From NCBI GenBank assembly GCA_900771325.1, contig CAAGNN010000007.1:1-15528 (forward strand): a stretch of DNA of 15,528 nt, written 5' to 3'. Both the position numbers and the translations under genes were made by a program. Of the stretch, positions 1 through 6,492 are shown in pieces. The notes beneath the pieces are model-generated. The model was given only the letters and a program-made list of their open reading frames with translations. It searched no databases and was not told the origin of the DNA. Each line of letters begins with the position of its first letter. The stretch's first letter is position 1. Origin of the DNA: Kiritimatiellia bacterium. GTDB lineage: Bacteria; Verrucomicrobiota; Kiritimatiellia; RFP12; DVOR01.

Positions 1-159
1 GGGTTCGAGGTGGACCCGCCCCGGGTTGACCCCCGACCCGCCCCGGGTTCGAGGTGGACTCGCCCCGGGTTCGCCCCCGACCCGCCCCGGGTTCGAGGTG
101 GACCCGCCCCGGGTTGCCCCCCGACCCGCCCCGGGTTCGCCCCCGACCCGCCCCGGGTG
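1..159. repeat. 22-bp tandem repeat array (left end)
   Basis: Seven units repeat with an exact 22-bp period. The core ACCCGCCCCGGGT begins at 14, 36, 58, 80, 102, 124 and 146, and the tail of one more unit is at 1-5. The core is an imperfect palindrome, ACCCG-CCC-CGGGT. The 8-9 bases between cores are not unique: a cgaggtgg type alternates with gacccccg, cgcccccg and gccccccg types. A related array lies at the other end of the window. No gene is visible in 1-343. ORFs crossing the array are low-complexity Pro/Arg artefacts. Confidence 0.93.
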
Positions 160-165
160 ACCTTC

Positions 166-279
166 TTCACGCGCCGAAGGCGCACCTTACGGCCCGCAGC
201 CCCCCCCCTCGCGGGCGACAGCCCGCACCGTTCACCCTTCTCCGCTCACCGTTCACCGTTCACGCGCCGGAGGCGCATC
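166..279. repeat. Pair of near-identical small hairpin repeats
   Basis: Two copies of a 21-base sequence occur at 166-186 and 259-279. Each is TTCAC followed by a GCGCC-GRA-GGCGC stem-loop and then AYC. They bracket a heptamer array at 226-260. Nothing shows a coding or RNA-gene function. They look like short dispersed intergenic repeats. Confidence 0.7.
226..260. repeat. Heptameric tandem repeat (CACCGTT)5
   Basis: Five units lie in unbroken 7-base register: CACCGTT, CACCCTT, CTCCGCT, CACCGTT, CACCGTT. The array runs directly into the second hairpin copy. The arrangement resembles the heptameric short tandemly repeated repetitive (STRR) sequences known from cyanobacteria. The unit sequence differs from the AGCGGAC family found elsewhere in this window. 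Confidence 0.8.
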
Positions 280-299
280 ACGGGTGTTCCCACGGCAAC

Positions 300-328
300 T
301 TGCGTTCGTGAGAGGAGTGTGTTATACT
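300..328 (+). promoter_or_regulatory. Sigma70-type promoter of the tRNA-Lys/Thr operon
   Basis: The -35 box TTGCGT (300-305) is separated by 17 bases from the -10 box TATACT (323-328). Transcription would start near 335, about nine bases before tRNA-Lys. The spacing and both hexamers are close to the housekeeping consensus. Confidence 0.75.
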
Positions 329-343
329 TCGCGCCACTTTCGT

Positions 344-419
344 CGGCCTCTAGCTCAGTTGGTAGAGCACGGCACTTTTAATGCTGGGGTCGCGGGTCCG
401 AGCCCCGCGAGGCCGACCA
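344..419 (+). tRNA. tRNA-Lys (anticodon TTT)
   Basis: A complete cloverleaf is visible. The acceptor stem CGGCCTC pairs with GAGGCCG, the D arm is GCTC/GAGC, the anticodon loop is CTTTTAA (anticodon TTT) and the T arm is GCGGG/CCCGC. The 3' CCA is encoded. This is the first gene of a two-tRNA operon, with tRNA-Thr 12 bases downstream. Confidence 0.97.
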
Positions 420-431
420 TTCCACATGGAT

Positions 432-507
432 GCCAGTATAGCTCAGTTGGTAGAGCTACTGATTTGTAATCAGTGGGTCGGGGGTTCGAGTCCCTCTGCT
501 GGCTCCA
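432..507 (+). tRNA. tRNA-Thr (anticodon TGT)
   Basis: A complete cloverleaf is visible. The acceptor stem GCCAGTA pairs with TGCTGGC, the anticodon stem ACTGA/TCAGT carries loop TTTGTAA (anticodon TGT), and the T loop is TTCGAGT. The discriminator is T and CCA is encoded. It should be co-transcribed with tRNA-Lys. No clear intrinsic terminator is visible after it. Confidence 0.97.
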
Positions 508-597
508 GTTGCGCGTGGTGGATTCGCCGGGGAGCTTGGGGTGGCGGATGTTTCTTTTCGGGAAGTGCGCGGGTGTGAAGTTTTTTGCGAAAGGGAA

Positions 598-627
598 TTG
601 ACTTTGAGCATTGGGGTTTGCTATTAT
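598..627 (+). promoter_or_regulatory. Sigma70-type promoter of the tRNA-Gly/Leu/Val operon
   Basis: The -35 box TTGACT (598-603) lies 18 bases before the -10 box TATTAT (622-627). The predicted start is near 634, leaving a leader of about 28 bases before tRNA-Gly. The leader contains the palindrome GGTAGATCTTACC. This is one of the strongest promoter-like sequences in the window. Confidence 0.78.
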
Positions 628-662
628 CCGTACCCGTGCGCCACGGTAGATCTTACCGGAGC

Positions 663-736
663 GCGGGTGTAGCTCAATGGCAGAGCTCCAGCCTTCCAAG
701 CTGGCTACGAGGGTTCGATTCCCTTCACCCGCTCCA
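663..736 (+). tRNA. tRNA-Gly (anticodon TCC)
   Basis: The acceptor stem GCGGGTG pairs with CACCCGC. The D arm is GCTC/GAGC, and the anticodon stem CCAGC/GCTGG carries loop CTTCCAA (anticodon TCC). The T arm is GAGGG/CCCTT with one G-U pair, and CCA is encoded. First gene of the second tRNA operon. Confidence 0.97.
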
Positions 737-743
737 TCCTCTT

Positions 744-828
744 GCCGGGGTGGTGAAATGGCAGACACAGCAGACTCAAAATCTGCCGCCCCTAAAGCGT
801 GAGGGTTCGAGTCCCTCCCCCGGCACCA
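744..828 (+). tRNA. tRNA-Leu (anticodon CAA)
   Basis: A class II tRNA of 85 bases with a long variable arm. The acceptor stem GCCGGGG pairs with CCCCGGC, and the anticodon stem GCAGA/TCTGC carries loop CTCAAAA (anticodon CAA). CCA is encoded. It lies seven bases after tRNA-Gly and is probably cut from the same transcript. Confidence 0.97.
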
Positions 829-849
829 TTTTCCCTACCGATCCCCTTT

Positions 850-926
850 GGGCGGTTAACTCAGTTGGTTAGAGTTCCTGATTTACACTCAGGCTGTCGG
901 CGGTTCGAGTCCGTCACCGCCCACCA
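850..926 (+). tRNA. tRNA-Val (anticodon TAC)
   Basis: The acceptor stem GGGCGGT pairs with ACCGCCC. The D stem ACTC/GAGT has one non-canonical end, and the anticodon stem CCTGA/TCAGG carries loop TTTACAC (anticodon TAC). The T arm is GGCGG/CCGTC, and CCA is encoded. Last gene of the cluster. A composite repeat element begins about 15 bases downstream. Confidence 0.95.
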
Positions 927-941
927 CTACTTTTGAGAGCC

Positions 942-1057
942 AACAGAGAATAGTCGACAGTGGACAGGGCGCGTTCCGCGACGGATAAGCTTTTGAGATT
1001 GGGCCGGGTTTTCACCCCAAGCGCCAGCCCTGTCGATTGTCGACTGGCGAGTGTCGA
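942..1057. repeat. Composite heptamer-flanked element, copy D
   Basis: The left side has heptamers in register from 942: AACAGAG, AATAGTC, GACAGTG, GACAGGG. The inner boundary motif GCGTTCCGCGACG follows at 971-983. A short core of about 37 bases leads to the second boundary motif GCGCCAGCCCT (1021-1031). The right heptamers are CTGTCGA, TTGTCGA, CTGGCGA and GTGTCGA (1030-1057). The two heptamer sets are inverted relative to each other. It is the shortest and most diverged of four related elements here, and it abuts the duplicated queH promoter. Confidence 0.8.
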
Positions 1058-1086
1058 CTTTTTTCCATTTGCCTTGAGAAATATGG

Positions 1087-1092
1087 TATAGT
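1087..1092 (+). promoter_or_regulatory. -10 box of duplicated queH-type promoter
   Basis: TATAGT sits six bases before the ATG at 1099, exactly as in the intact queH copy at 4653-4658. The expected transcript start would coincide with the ATG, giving a leaderless message. The -35 region differs from the intact copy: the homologous TCGACT at 1054-1059 is 27 bases away, nine too many, so promoter strength is uncertain. It would be the obvious source of transcription for the helicase gene. Confidence 0.5.
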
Positions 1093-1098
1093 GCTCCT

Positions 1099-1170
1099 AT
1101 GAGCGTGAAGGGGCGTATCTTGTTGCATCCTTGTTGTGGCGTGTGTGCCGCACGTTGCAGGCGTTGTTGA
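1099..1170 (+). pseudogene. queH: Truncated duplicate of the queH 5' end (23 codons)
   Basis: This ORF reads MSVKGRILLHPCCGVCAARC plus RRC and a TGA stop. It matches the first residues of the intact protein at 4665, which begins MSAKGRILLHTCCGVCAAHC. By my count the DNA is identical at about 64 of 69 positions between 1082-1150 and 4648-4716, and the similarity includes the -10 box. After residue 20 it diverges and stops. The helicase start is 28 bases downstream. It is either a dead remnant or a short leader ORF read ahead of the helicase. The differing bases lean to T where the intact copy has C. Confidence 0.85.
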
Positions 1171-1198
1171 TAGGTTCTTAGGCGAATAGGAGATGGAG

Positions 1199-4100
1199 AT
1201 GGAAGCACGCGTAGGGCAGTGGAAGCGGAAGTTGCTTGATTTGTCGCTGCGTAATCCCTTGTTGAATGTGCGCGACGGTGCGAAGTTCCTGCCGTTTGAC
1301 GGGGGCGTTCCGTATGGTGGAGGGGCTTCAACGACCGTACCCGTGCCGTACACGCCGCCAGAAGCGGGTAATTCGGTGCCGTTCAAGACGACGCTGCCGG
1401 AGAAAGAGATTCGGAGGCGGCTGAAAGAGTTGTACTCCGCGAGCCGTTCGTTGTATAACGAGACGGGGGTTAATTCGCTGTATGTTGCTGTTGGATTTCT
1501 TAGTTGGCGCGAGAAGGAGAGTGATGAGTTTCACCAGGCACCGCTTCTGCTTGTTCCTGCGCAGTTGATTCGGCAGACGGCGGCACCGGGGTACAAGTTG
1601 CTGCGGACTGACGAGGATGCGGCGGTTAACTTTTGCTTGCAGGAGTTGCTAAAGAGTCAATTCGGGATTCCGATTCAGGAGGTGGCAGGGGGCGGCTTTG
1701 GCGATGGTGACCCAGACTTCAATGCCGTGTTCAGGTGCTTTGCCGATGCGATTCAGGACAAGAGGGATTGGTCAATCTCCACGGGCATCGCCTTGGGCAT
1801 CTTTTCCTTTTCGAAAGTGGAGATCTGGAAGGATCTGACCGACCACTTTGACGTGTTCCGCGAGCACCCGTTTGTTGCGCATTTGGCGGAGGGGACGGGG
1901 CTGTATGACGATGGGGTAAAGGTGTTCCCGCCGGAGGAGGTGGAGAAGTATCTTCGCCCTGCGGAGTTGCTTTGCCCGTTGAGCGCGGATTCCTCGCAGT
2001 TGAGGGCGGTGTTGTATTCTGAGCTAGGCAAATCGTTTGTCCTTCACGGGCCGCCGGGGACGGGTAAGTCGCAGACGATTACGAACATTATTGCCGACAA
2101 CTTGGCCAAGGGGAAGCGTGTTCTCTTTGTCTCTGAGAAGAAGGCGGCGCTTGATGTGGTGTACAAGCGCCTCTCTTCGGTTGGCCTTGCCCCGTTCTGT
2201 CTGGAGCTACACTCCAATAAGTGCGATAAGGCGAATGTAATGCGGCAGTTTTCAGAGGCGCTTGGTGTTGCGCTGGCCGGAAAACCCGCAAAGTGGCAGC
2301 AGACGTGTTCCGATGTTGAAGCCTCGTTTGCAGAGGTGGGTGCGTATGTTAAGGACCTTCACAGGCCCTGCACTAACGGGATGACGGCGTGGGAGTGTAT
2401 GGAGCGTCGTGTCGGGCGGCATCCGCAGGCGGATGCGACACTGATTAGTATGAACGTGGCGGATGTGCCAAACGAGACGCTTGTCGCGCTTGGGAAGGTT
2501 GTCCAGGAGTTGGCCGAAGAGTGGAAGGGTGTTGATAAGTCGGACTACGACGCATTAGAGTCGGTGTTTGAGAACGACTGGTCGCCCGCGTTGGAGTGCT
2601 TGGTTGGCGCGCATGCCGATGCGTTGCTTGAGGCGCTTTCGGAGCCTAAGCCGTTTAAGCGCGCGATGAAGCTTCTTTGGTATGCAGCGGTTGCGAGGTG
2701 CAAGGGGACGATTAGATATCCGCTCTTCGGCGGAACACTGGAGGAGCAACAGGCGAAACTGCAGAGCATCAAGGCCCATTTGGAGGGACTTCGGCTGGTG
2801 CTTTCGTATCGCGGTAACAGGAGAAAGGCGGTTAAGGCGGAGTGCTTGAAGTTTGTTGAGGCATTGGAGTGTGGCAGGTTTGCTTGCGACGACGCGGTGC
2901 GGGTCTTTGAGGAGAGTTGCTCAGAAAAGACGCTTAACACGCTGGTATCGAGGTCGCGGGCACTTTCCAGTTTCTCCGGCGTTAAGCACGAGGAGCGTAT
3001 CTCTCGCTTCTGCGAATTGGACAAGGCGTATGCAACCGTAGCGCAGAAGATGATTGTTGCGCTGCTCTCGAAGCGGCGCTATGCGATTGAACATCCGCCT
3101 GTGTCGAAGGTGGATCCGGGAGCGGCGCAGACAGGTGGCTCGAACTCGGTGCCGGAGATGGATCCAGTGTTGAAGCGGCAGCTGGCGATCTTGAAGCGCG
3201 AATGCGAGAAGAAGAAACGCTTTATGCCGCCACGCAAGCTTCTCGCTGAGACCAAGGAGCTTGCGATGCGCCTCAAGCCGTGCTTCCTAATGAGTCCGCT
3301 TTCGGTTGCGCAGTACTTGCCTGTTGCCGGGGACCTCTTCGATATGGTTGTCTTTGACGAGGCTTCCCAGATGACGGTAGAGGATGCGATTGGCGTTATT
3401 GCCCGTGGCAAGCAGCTGATCGTGGTTGGCGACCCTAAGCAGTTGCCGCCGACGAACTTCTTCGTGAAGGGGGATGTGAAGGACGAGGAGCGCGAAGAGG
3501 ATGCGGCCACAGAGGACCTCGAGAGCGTGCTTGACGAGTGTCTTGCGAATGGGCTGCATTCGACATATCTGAACTGGCACTACAGAAGTCGGCACGAAGC
3601 TCTGATTGCGTTCAGCAATCGGAATTACTACGAAGATCGGCTGAACACATTCCCAGCAGCAGAGGTCTCTGACCAACTGGGAGTGTCGTTCAAGTATGTG
3701 GAGGGGGCGCTGTATGATCATAGTTCCCACACAAACCAGAACGAGGCCGAAGCGCTGGTTGACTTCCTCTTTGAGCGCCTTGGAAATCCGGCAGAGCGCC
3801 GACGGAGTTGGGGAATTGTCACGTTTAGTGTTGCACAACAGCGGATGATTGAAGGACTTATCGAAAAGAGAAGCGAGGGGTGTGAGTGGGCCGCAGACTT
3901 CTTTGACGACTCCAACCCAGATGCATTCTTCGTCAAGAACCTTGAAAATGTGCAGGGCGATGAGCGGGATGTAATCATCTTCTCGATTGCATACGCGCCG
4001 GATGCTCAGGGACGCTTTGCGCTGTCGTTCGGCCCAATCAATAGGTCAGGCGGAGAACGCCGGCTCAATGTGGCTATCACACGGGCGAGGGAGCAAGTGA

Positions 4101-4570
4101 TAATCTTCGCGTCGACGCACGCCTCCGACATCCACGCCGAGCGCACGAATTCGGTGGGCGTGAAGCATCTGAAAGCTCTGATGGAATATGCCGAGACCGG
4201 ACACCTCGAGGGGGAGGTGCACAAGGCGGGCGAGAGGGCCGTGACTGGCATCAAGAAGGCGGTGTGCGACTGCCTTGCCGCGCACGGATATTCGTTTGAA
4301 ACAGACGTTGGAATGTCATCTTATCCTGTGGATGTTGCCGTGCGAGACCCCAAGAACCCGAATCGCTTCGTTCTCGGCATTGCGTGCGATGGCGAGAAGT
4401 ATGCGGCCCAACACACCGTGCGGGATCGGGATGTGCTGCGAGACTCCGTCCTCAAGGGTATGGGCTGGAAGCTTTTCCACGCCTGGAGCATTGATTGGAC
4501 GTTCGACAGGAAGCGGGCCGAACGGAGGCTGCTTGAGGCGCTGCCGACACTCGCGAAGAGTCAACAGTAA
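1199..4570 (+). CDS. DUF4011-type superfamily 1 helicase with C-terminal Vsr/MTES_1575-like nuclease region
   Basis: A 1123-residue protein, probably a nucleic-acid helicase-nuclease acting in defence. The N-terminus (GQWKRKLLDLSLRNPLLN) is the DUF4011 signature. Superfamily 1 helicase motifs follow: Walker A GPPGTGKS (284-291), Walker B DEAS (720-723), GDPKQLPP (744-751), WHYRSRHE (793-800), NVQGDERD (917-924) and RRLNVAITRAR (954-964). From about residue 1015 the sequence resembles the Vsr-like MTES_1575 endonuclease fold, with VD (D1045), IACDG (1061-1065), RDRDVLRDSVL and a GW...WSIDW ending. In relatives I recall, IACDG is usually IECDG, so an acidic residue may be missing. I chose the second ATG because AGGAG is six bases upstream of it; the ATG at 1193 touches that site. 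Codon use is less GC-rich than in neighbouring genes, and the gene lies between two copies of the queH 5' end beside a tRNA cluster, all suggesting acquisition. Single-gene DUF4011-helicase-Vsr defence proteins are known (Hhe type). Defence is inferred, not shown. Confidence 0.88.
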   Translation: MEARVGQWKRKLLDLSLRNPLLNVRDGAKFLPFDGGVPYGGGASTTVPVPYTPPEAGNSVPFKTTLPEKEIRRRLKELYSASRSLYNETGVNSLYVAVGFLSWREKESDEFHQAPLLLVPAQLIRQTAAPGYKLLRTDEDAAVNFCLQELLKSQFGIPIQEVAGGGFGDGDPDFNAVFRCFADAIQDKRDWSISTGIALGIFSFSKVEIWKDLTDHFDVFREHPFVAHLAEGTGLYDDGVKVFPPEEVEKYLRPAELLCPLSADSSQLRAVLYSELGKSFVLHGPPGTGKSQTITNIIADNLAKGKRVLFVSEKKAALDVVYKRLSSVGLAPFCLELHSNKCDKANVMRQFSEALGVALAGKPAKWQQTCSDVEASFAEVGAYVKDLHRPCTNGMTAWECMERRVGRHPQADATLISMNVADVPNETLVALGKVVQELAEEWKGVDKSDYDALESVFENDWSPALECLVGAHADALLEALSEPKPFKRAMKLLWYAAVARCKGTIRYPLFGGTLEEQQAKLQSIKAHLEGLRLVLSYRGNRRKAVKAECLKFVEALECGRFACDDAVRVFEESCSEKTLNTLVSRSRALSSFSGVKHEERISRFCELDKAYATVAQKMIVALLSKRRYAIEHPPVSKVDPGAAQTGGSNSVPEMDPVLKRQLAILKRECEKKKRFMPPRKLLAETKELAMRLKPCFLMSPLSVAQYLPVAGDLFDMVVFDEASQMTVEDAIGVIARGKQLIVVGDPKQLPPTNFFVKGDVKDEEREEDAATEDLESVLDECLANGLHSTYLNWHYRSRHEALIAFSNRNYYEDRLNTFPAAEVSDQLGVSFKYVEGALYDHSSHTNQNEAEALVDFLFERLGNPAERRRSWGIVTFSVAQQRMIEGLIEKRSEGCEWAADFFDDSNPDAFFVKNLENVQGDERDVIIFSIAYAPDAQGRFALSFGPINRSGGERRLNVAITRAREQVIIFASTHASDIHAERTNSVGVKHLKALMEYAETGHLEGEVHKAGERAVTGIKKAVCDCLAAHGYSFETDVGMSSYPVDVAVRDPKNPNRFVLGIACDGEKYAAQHTVRDRDVLRDSVLKGMGWKLFHAWSIDWTFDRKRAERRLLEALPTLAKSQQ

Positions 4571-4579
4571 GGCTTTATT

Positions 4580-4611
4580 ACACTTATCCCGGGAATTTCC
4601 GGGATAAGTGT
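4580..4611. terminator. Long perfect hairpin after the helicase gene
   Basis: A 13-bp perfect stem, ACACTTATCCCGG paired with CCGGGATAAGTGT, encloses loop GAATTT. It starts nine bases after the helicase stop codon. No T-run follows on the + strand, so it is not a textbook intrinsic terminator, but its place between the helicase and the queH promoter suits transcript-end protection or insulation. It may also mark the end of the inserted segment. Confidence 0.6.
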
Positions 4612-4628
4612 GCAGATGCGTCCACTGA

Positions 4629-4658
4629 TCGACTTTTCCCCGGAAGATATGCTATAGT
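4629..4658 (+). promoter_or_regulatory. Promoter of the queH fusion gene, probably leaderless
   Basis: TCGACT (4629-4634), an 18-base spacer and TATAGT (4653-4658) form a sigma70-like promoter. Only six bases, GCTCCT, separate the -10 box from the ATG at 4665. Initiation at the usual distance would fall on the start codon, giving a leaderless mRNA. No Shine-Dalgarno sequence could fit between the -10 box and the ATG. Confidence 0.6.
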
Positions 4659-4664
4659 GCTCCT

Positions 4665-6443
4665 ATGAGCGCGAAGGGGCGTATCTTGTTGCATACCTGT
4701 TGCGGCGTGTGTGCCGCGCATTGCATCCGCGTGTTGAAGGCGGAGGGGTGGGAGCCTGTGCTCTTCTTTTCCAACTTCAATCTCTACCCGGCGGCGGAGT
4801 ACGCCCGTCGGCGCGCGGCGGCGGTGGCGTTGGCGCAGGCCGAGGGGGTGGAATGGGTGGAGGATGTGCCCGAGCACGCGCAGTGGCGTGAGGCGGTGGC
4901 GAAGGGGTTTGAGGGGTGCGCGGAGGGTGGGGCGCGGTGTGCGCGCTGTTTTCGTTTTTCCTTGACGCGGGCGGCGGCGGCGCGGGAGCGGTTGGGGTGC
5001 GCGGCCTTTACAACGAGCCTGACCGTCTCGCCCCACAAGCCGAGTGCGTTGCTGCACGCGATTGGGCAGGAGGTGGGGGGCGACGCCTTTGTGCCCTATG
5101 ACTTTAAGAAGCGCGGGGGCTTCCAGGAGTCGAACCGGCTGGCGGCGGAGTTGGGGCTCTACCGGCAGATTTACTGCGGCTGCGAGTTCTCGATGCGCCA
5201 TCGCGAGCCCTTTGGGGTGGTGATTTTGGGGATGGGCTATCGGGGGCGGGTCTACGCGCAGTGGGCGCTGGAGCACCCGGAGGATGTGCGCGTGCTGGCG
5301 ATTGCCGAGCCGGCGGAGGCGGTGCGCGAGCGGTGGGGGCGGAAGTTGGGGCTGCCGGCGGAGGCGTGTTTTTCGGATTGGCACCGGGCGTTGGAGGTGC
5401 CGGGGGCGGAGTGCTCGATTGTGGCCTTGCCCGATCGCTTGCACTTCCCGGCGGCGATGGAGGCTTTGGCGCGGGGGCATCATTTGCTGTTGGAGAAGCC
5501 GGTGGGGGCCACGTGGGATGAGTGTGTGGCGTTGGACGCGGCTGTGCGCGAGAGCGGGCGGTTGGTGCAGGTGGGCCACATCTTGCGTTTTACGCCCTAC
5601 TATCGCAAGATTCGCGAACTGATTGCCGGGGGCACGTTGGGCGAGGTGGTGAGTATTCGCCATCTGGAGCCGGTGGGCTACTGGAAGGCCGCGATGGCCT
5701 TCTGCCGCGGCACTTGGGGGAATACGGCCAAGAGCACGCCGATGATTGTGCAGAAGTGCAGCCACGACTTCGACCTCTTTTCGTGGTGGATCGGGCGGCG
5801 GTGCCTGAGTGTGCAGTCCTTCGGCTCGCTGCGTCACTTCCGGCCCGAGTGCGCGCCGGCGGGGGCCGCGCAGCAGTGTGTGGCGTGCCCGGAGGCGGTC
5901 GCCGCGCGCTGTCCCTACTCGGCGGTGCGGTGGCTACGCGAATCGGACGCGCTCTGGTATGCCTTGCCGGACACCTCGCCCGAGGGGCTCGCGCGTGCCT
6001 TGGAGGGGCCCCTGGGCCGCTGCGTCTATGCCGGCGGAAATGACGCGGTCGACCACCAGGTGGTGAACCTGCTCTTCGAGGGCGGGGCCACCGTCTCGCA
6101 CTGCATGGAGAGTTATAGCTGGGCGCGCGACCGGCAGACGCGTATCTGCCTGACCGGCGGCGAGATTATCGGGGATGCGCGCGTCCTCACCATTCACCGC
6201 TTTGCCGACCGCTCTACCACGCGCTGGGATGCCGCCCTTGAAGCCGGCAACGCCACGCACGAGAGCTCCTACGTCCTAGGCAATGACGGCCTGATGCGCG
6301 ATTGGGTCGAGACCCTGCGCTCGCTCCCCCCTGCCCGCTACACCGAGCGCTTCCACCAGAGCATTCAGGCCCACGCTATGGCCTTTGCCGCCGAGGCCTC
6401 CCGCCTCCAGGGCGGCCACCCCGTGCCGTTGGCGACGCTTTAA
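4665..6443 (+). CDS. queH: Fused epoxyqueuosine reductase QueH and Gfo/Idh/MocA oxidoreductase
   Basis: A 592-residue fusion. Residues 1-176 are QueH, which reduces epoxyqueuosine to queuosine in tRNA wobble position 34. Visible signatures are the Cys12-Cys13 pair, CARC (92-95), DFKKRGGFQES (146-156) and the YRQIYCGC ending with Cys171 and Cys173; these cysteines suit Fe-S binding. Residues 183-592 are a Gfo/Idh/MocA-family NAD(P)-dependent oxidoreductase. It has a Rossmann GMGYRG (189-194), EKP (277-279), the SHDFD active-site region (366-370), and a Cys cluster CVAC...C (405-416) followed by PYSA that is seen in some family members. QueH proteins usually end shortly after the CGC motif. Here the frame continues with no stop and no intergenic sequence. 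The substrate of the second half is unknown and need not be linked to queuosine. The ATG is set by homology and by its promoter. The gene converges on gluQ, the next enzyme of the queuosine route. Confidence 0.92.
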   Translation: MSAKGRILLHTCCGVCAAHCIRVLKAEGWEPVLFFSNFNLYPAAEYARRRAAAVALAQAEGVEWVEDVPEHAQWREAVAKGFEGCAEGGARCARCFRFSLTRAAAARERLGCAAFTTSLTVSPHKPSALLHAIGQEVGGDAFVPYDFKKRGGFQESNRLAAELGLYRQIYCGCEFSMRHREPFGVVILGMGYRGRVYAQWALEHPEDVRVLAIAEPAEAVRERWGRKLGLPAEACFSDWHRALEVPGAECSIVALPDRLHFPAAMEALARGHHLLLEKPVGATWDECVALDAAVRESGRLVQVGHILRFTPYYRKIRELIAGGTLGEVVSIRHLEPVGYWKAAMAFCRGTWGNTAKSTPMIVQKCSHDFDLFSWWIGRRCLSVQSFGSLRHFRPECAPAGAAQQCVACPEAVAARCPYSAVRWLRESDALWYALPDTSPEGLARALEGPLGRCVYAGGNDAVDHQVVNLLFEGGATVSHCMESYSWARDRQTRICLTGGEIIGDARVLTIHRFADRSTTRWDAALEAGNATHESSYVLGNDGLMRDWVETLRSLPPARYTERFHQSIQAHAMAFAAEASRLQGGHPVPLATL

Positions 6444-6492
6444 CACGATAGACGCTGGGGGACTGTGGAAGCGGCGTTGAGATAACGTGGTA

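Noticed and set aside
14..159. Possible CRISPR array
   Set aside because: The period is only 22 bp and the 8-9 base spacers are themselves repeated, not unique. No cas gene is present.
355..768. Minus-strand ORF across the tRNA-Lys, Thr and Gly genes
   Set aside because: Motifs such as GNRTLVASLEG and QQRDSNPRPTDYKSVAL are the familiar translations of antisense tRNA genes, not a protein.
850..4640. tRNA-Val as an integrase attachment site for the helicase segment
   Set aside because: I found no repeat of the tRNA-Val 3' end near 4570-4640 and no integrase gene. The flanking duplication is of queH, not of the tRNA.
4584..5837. Long antisense ORF (417 codons) opposite queH
   Set aside because: It is Arg/Pro/His-rich low-complexity sequence, a shadow of the GC-rich queH fusion gene, which has clear domain motifs.
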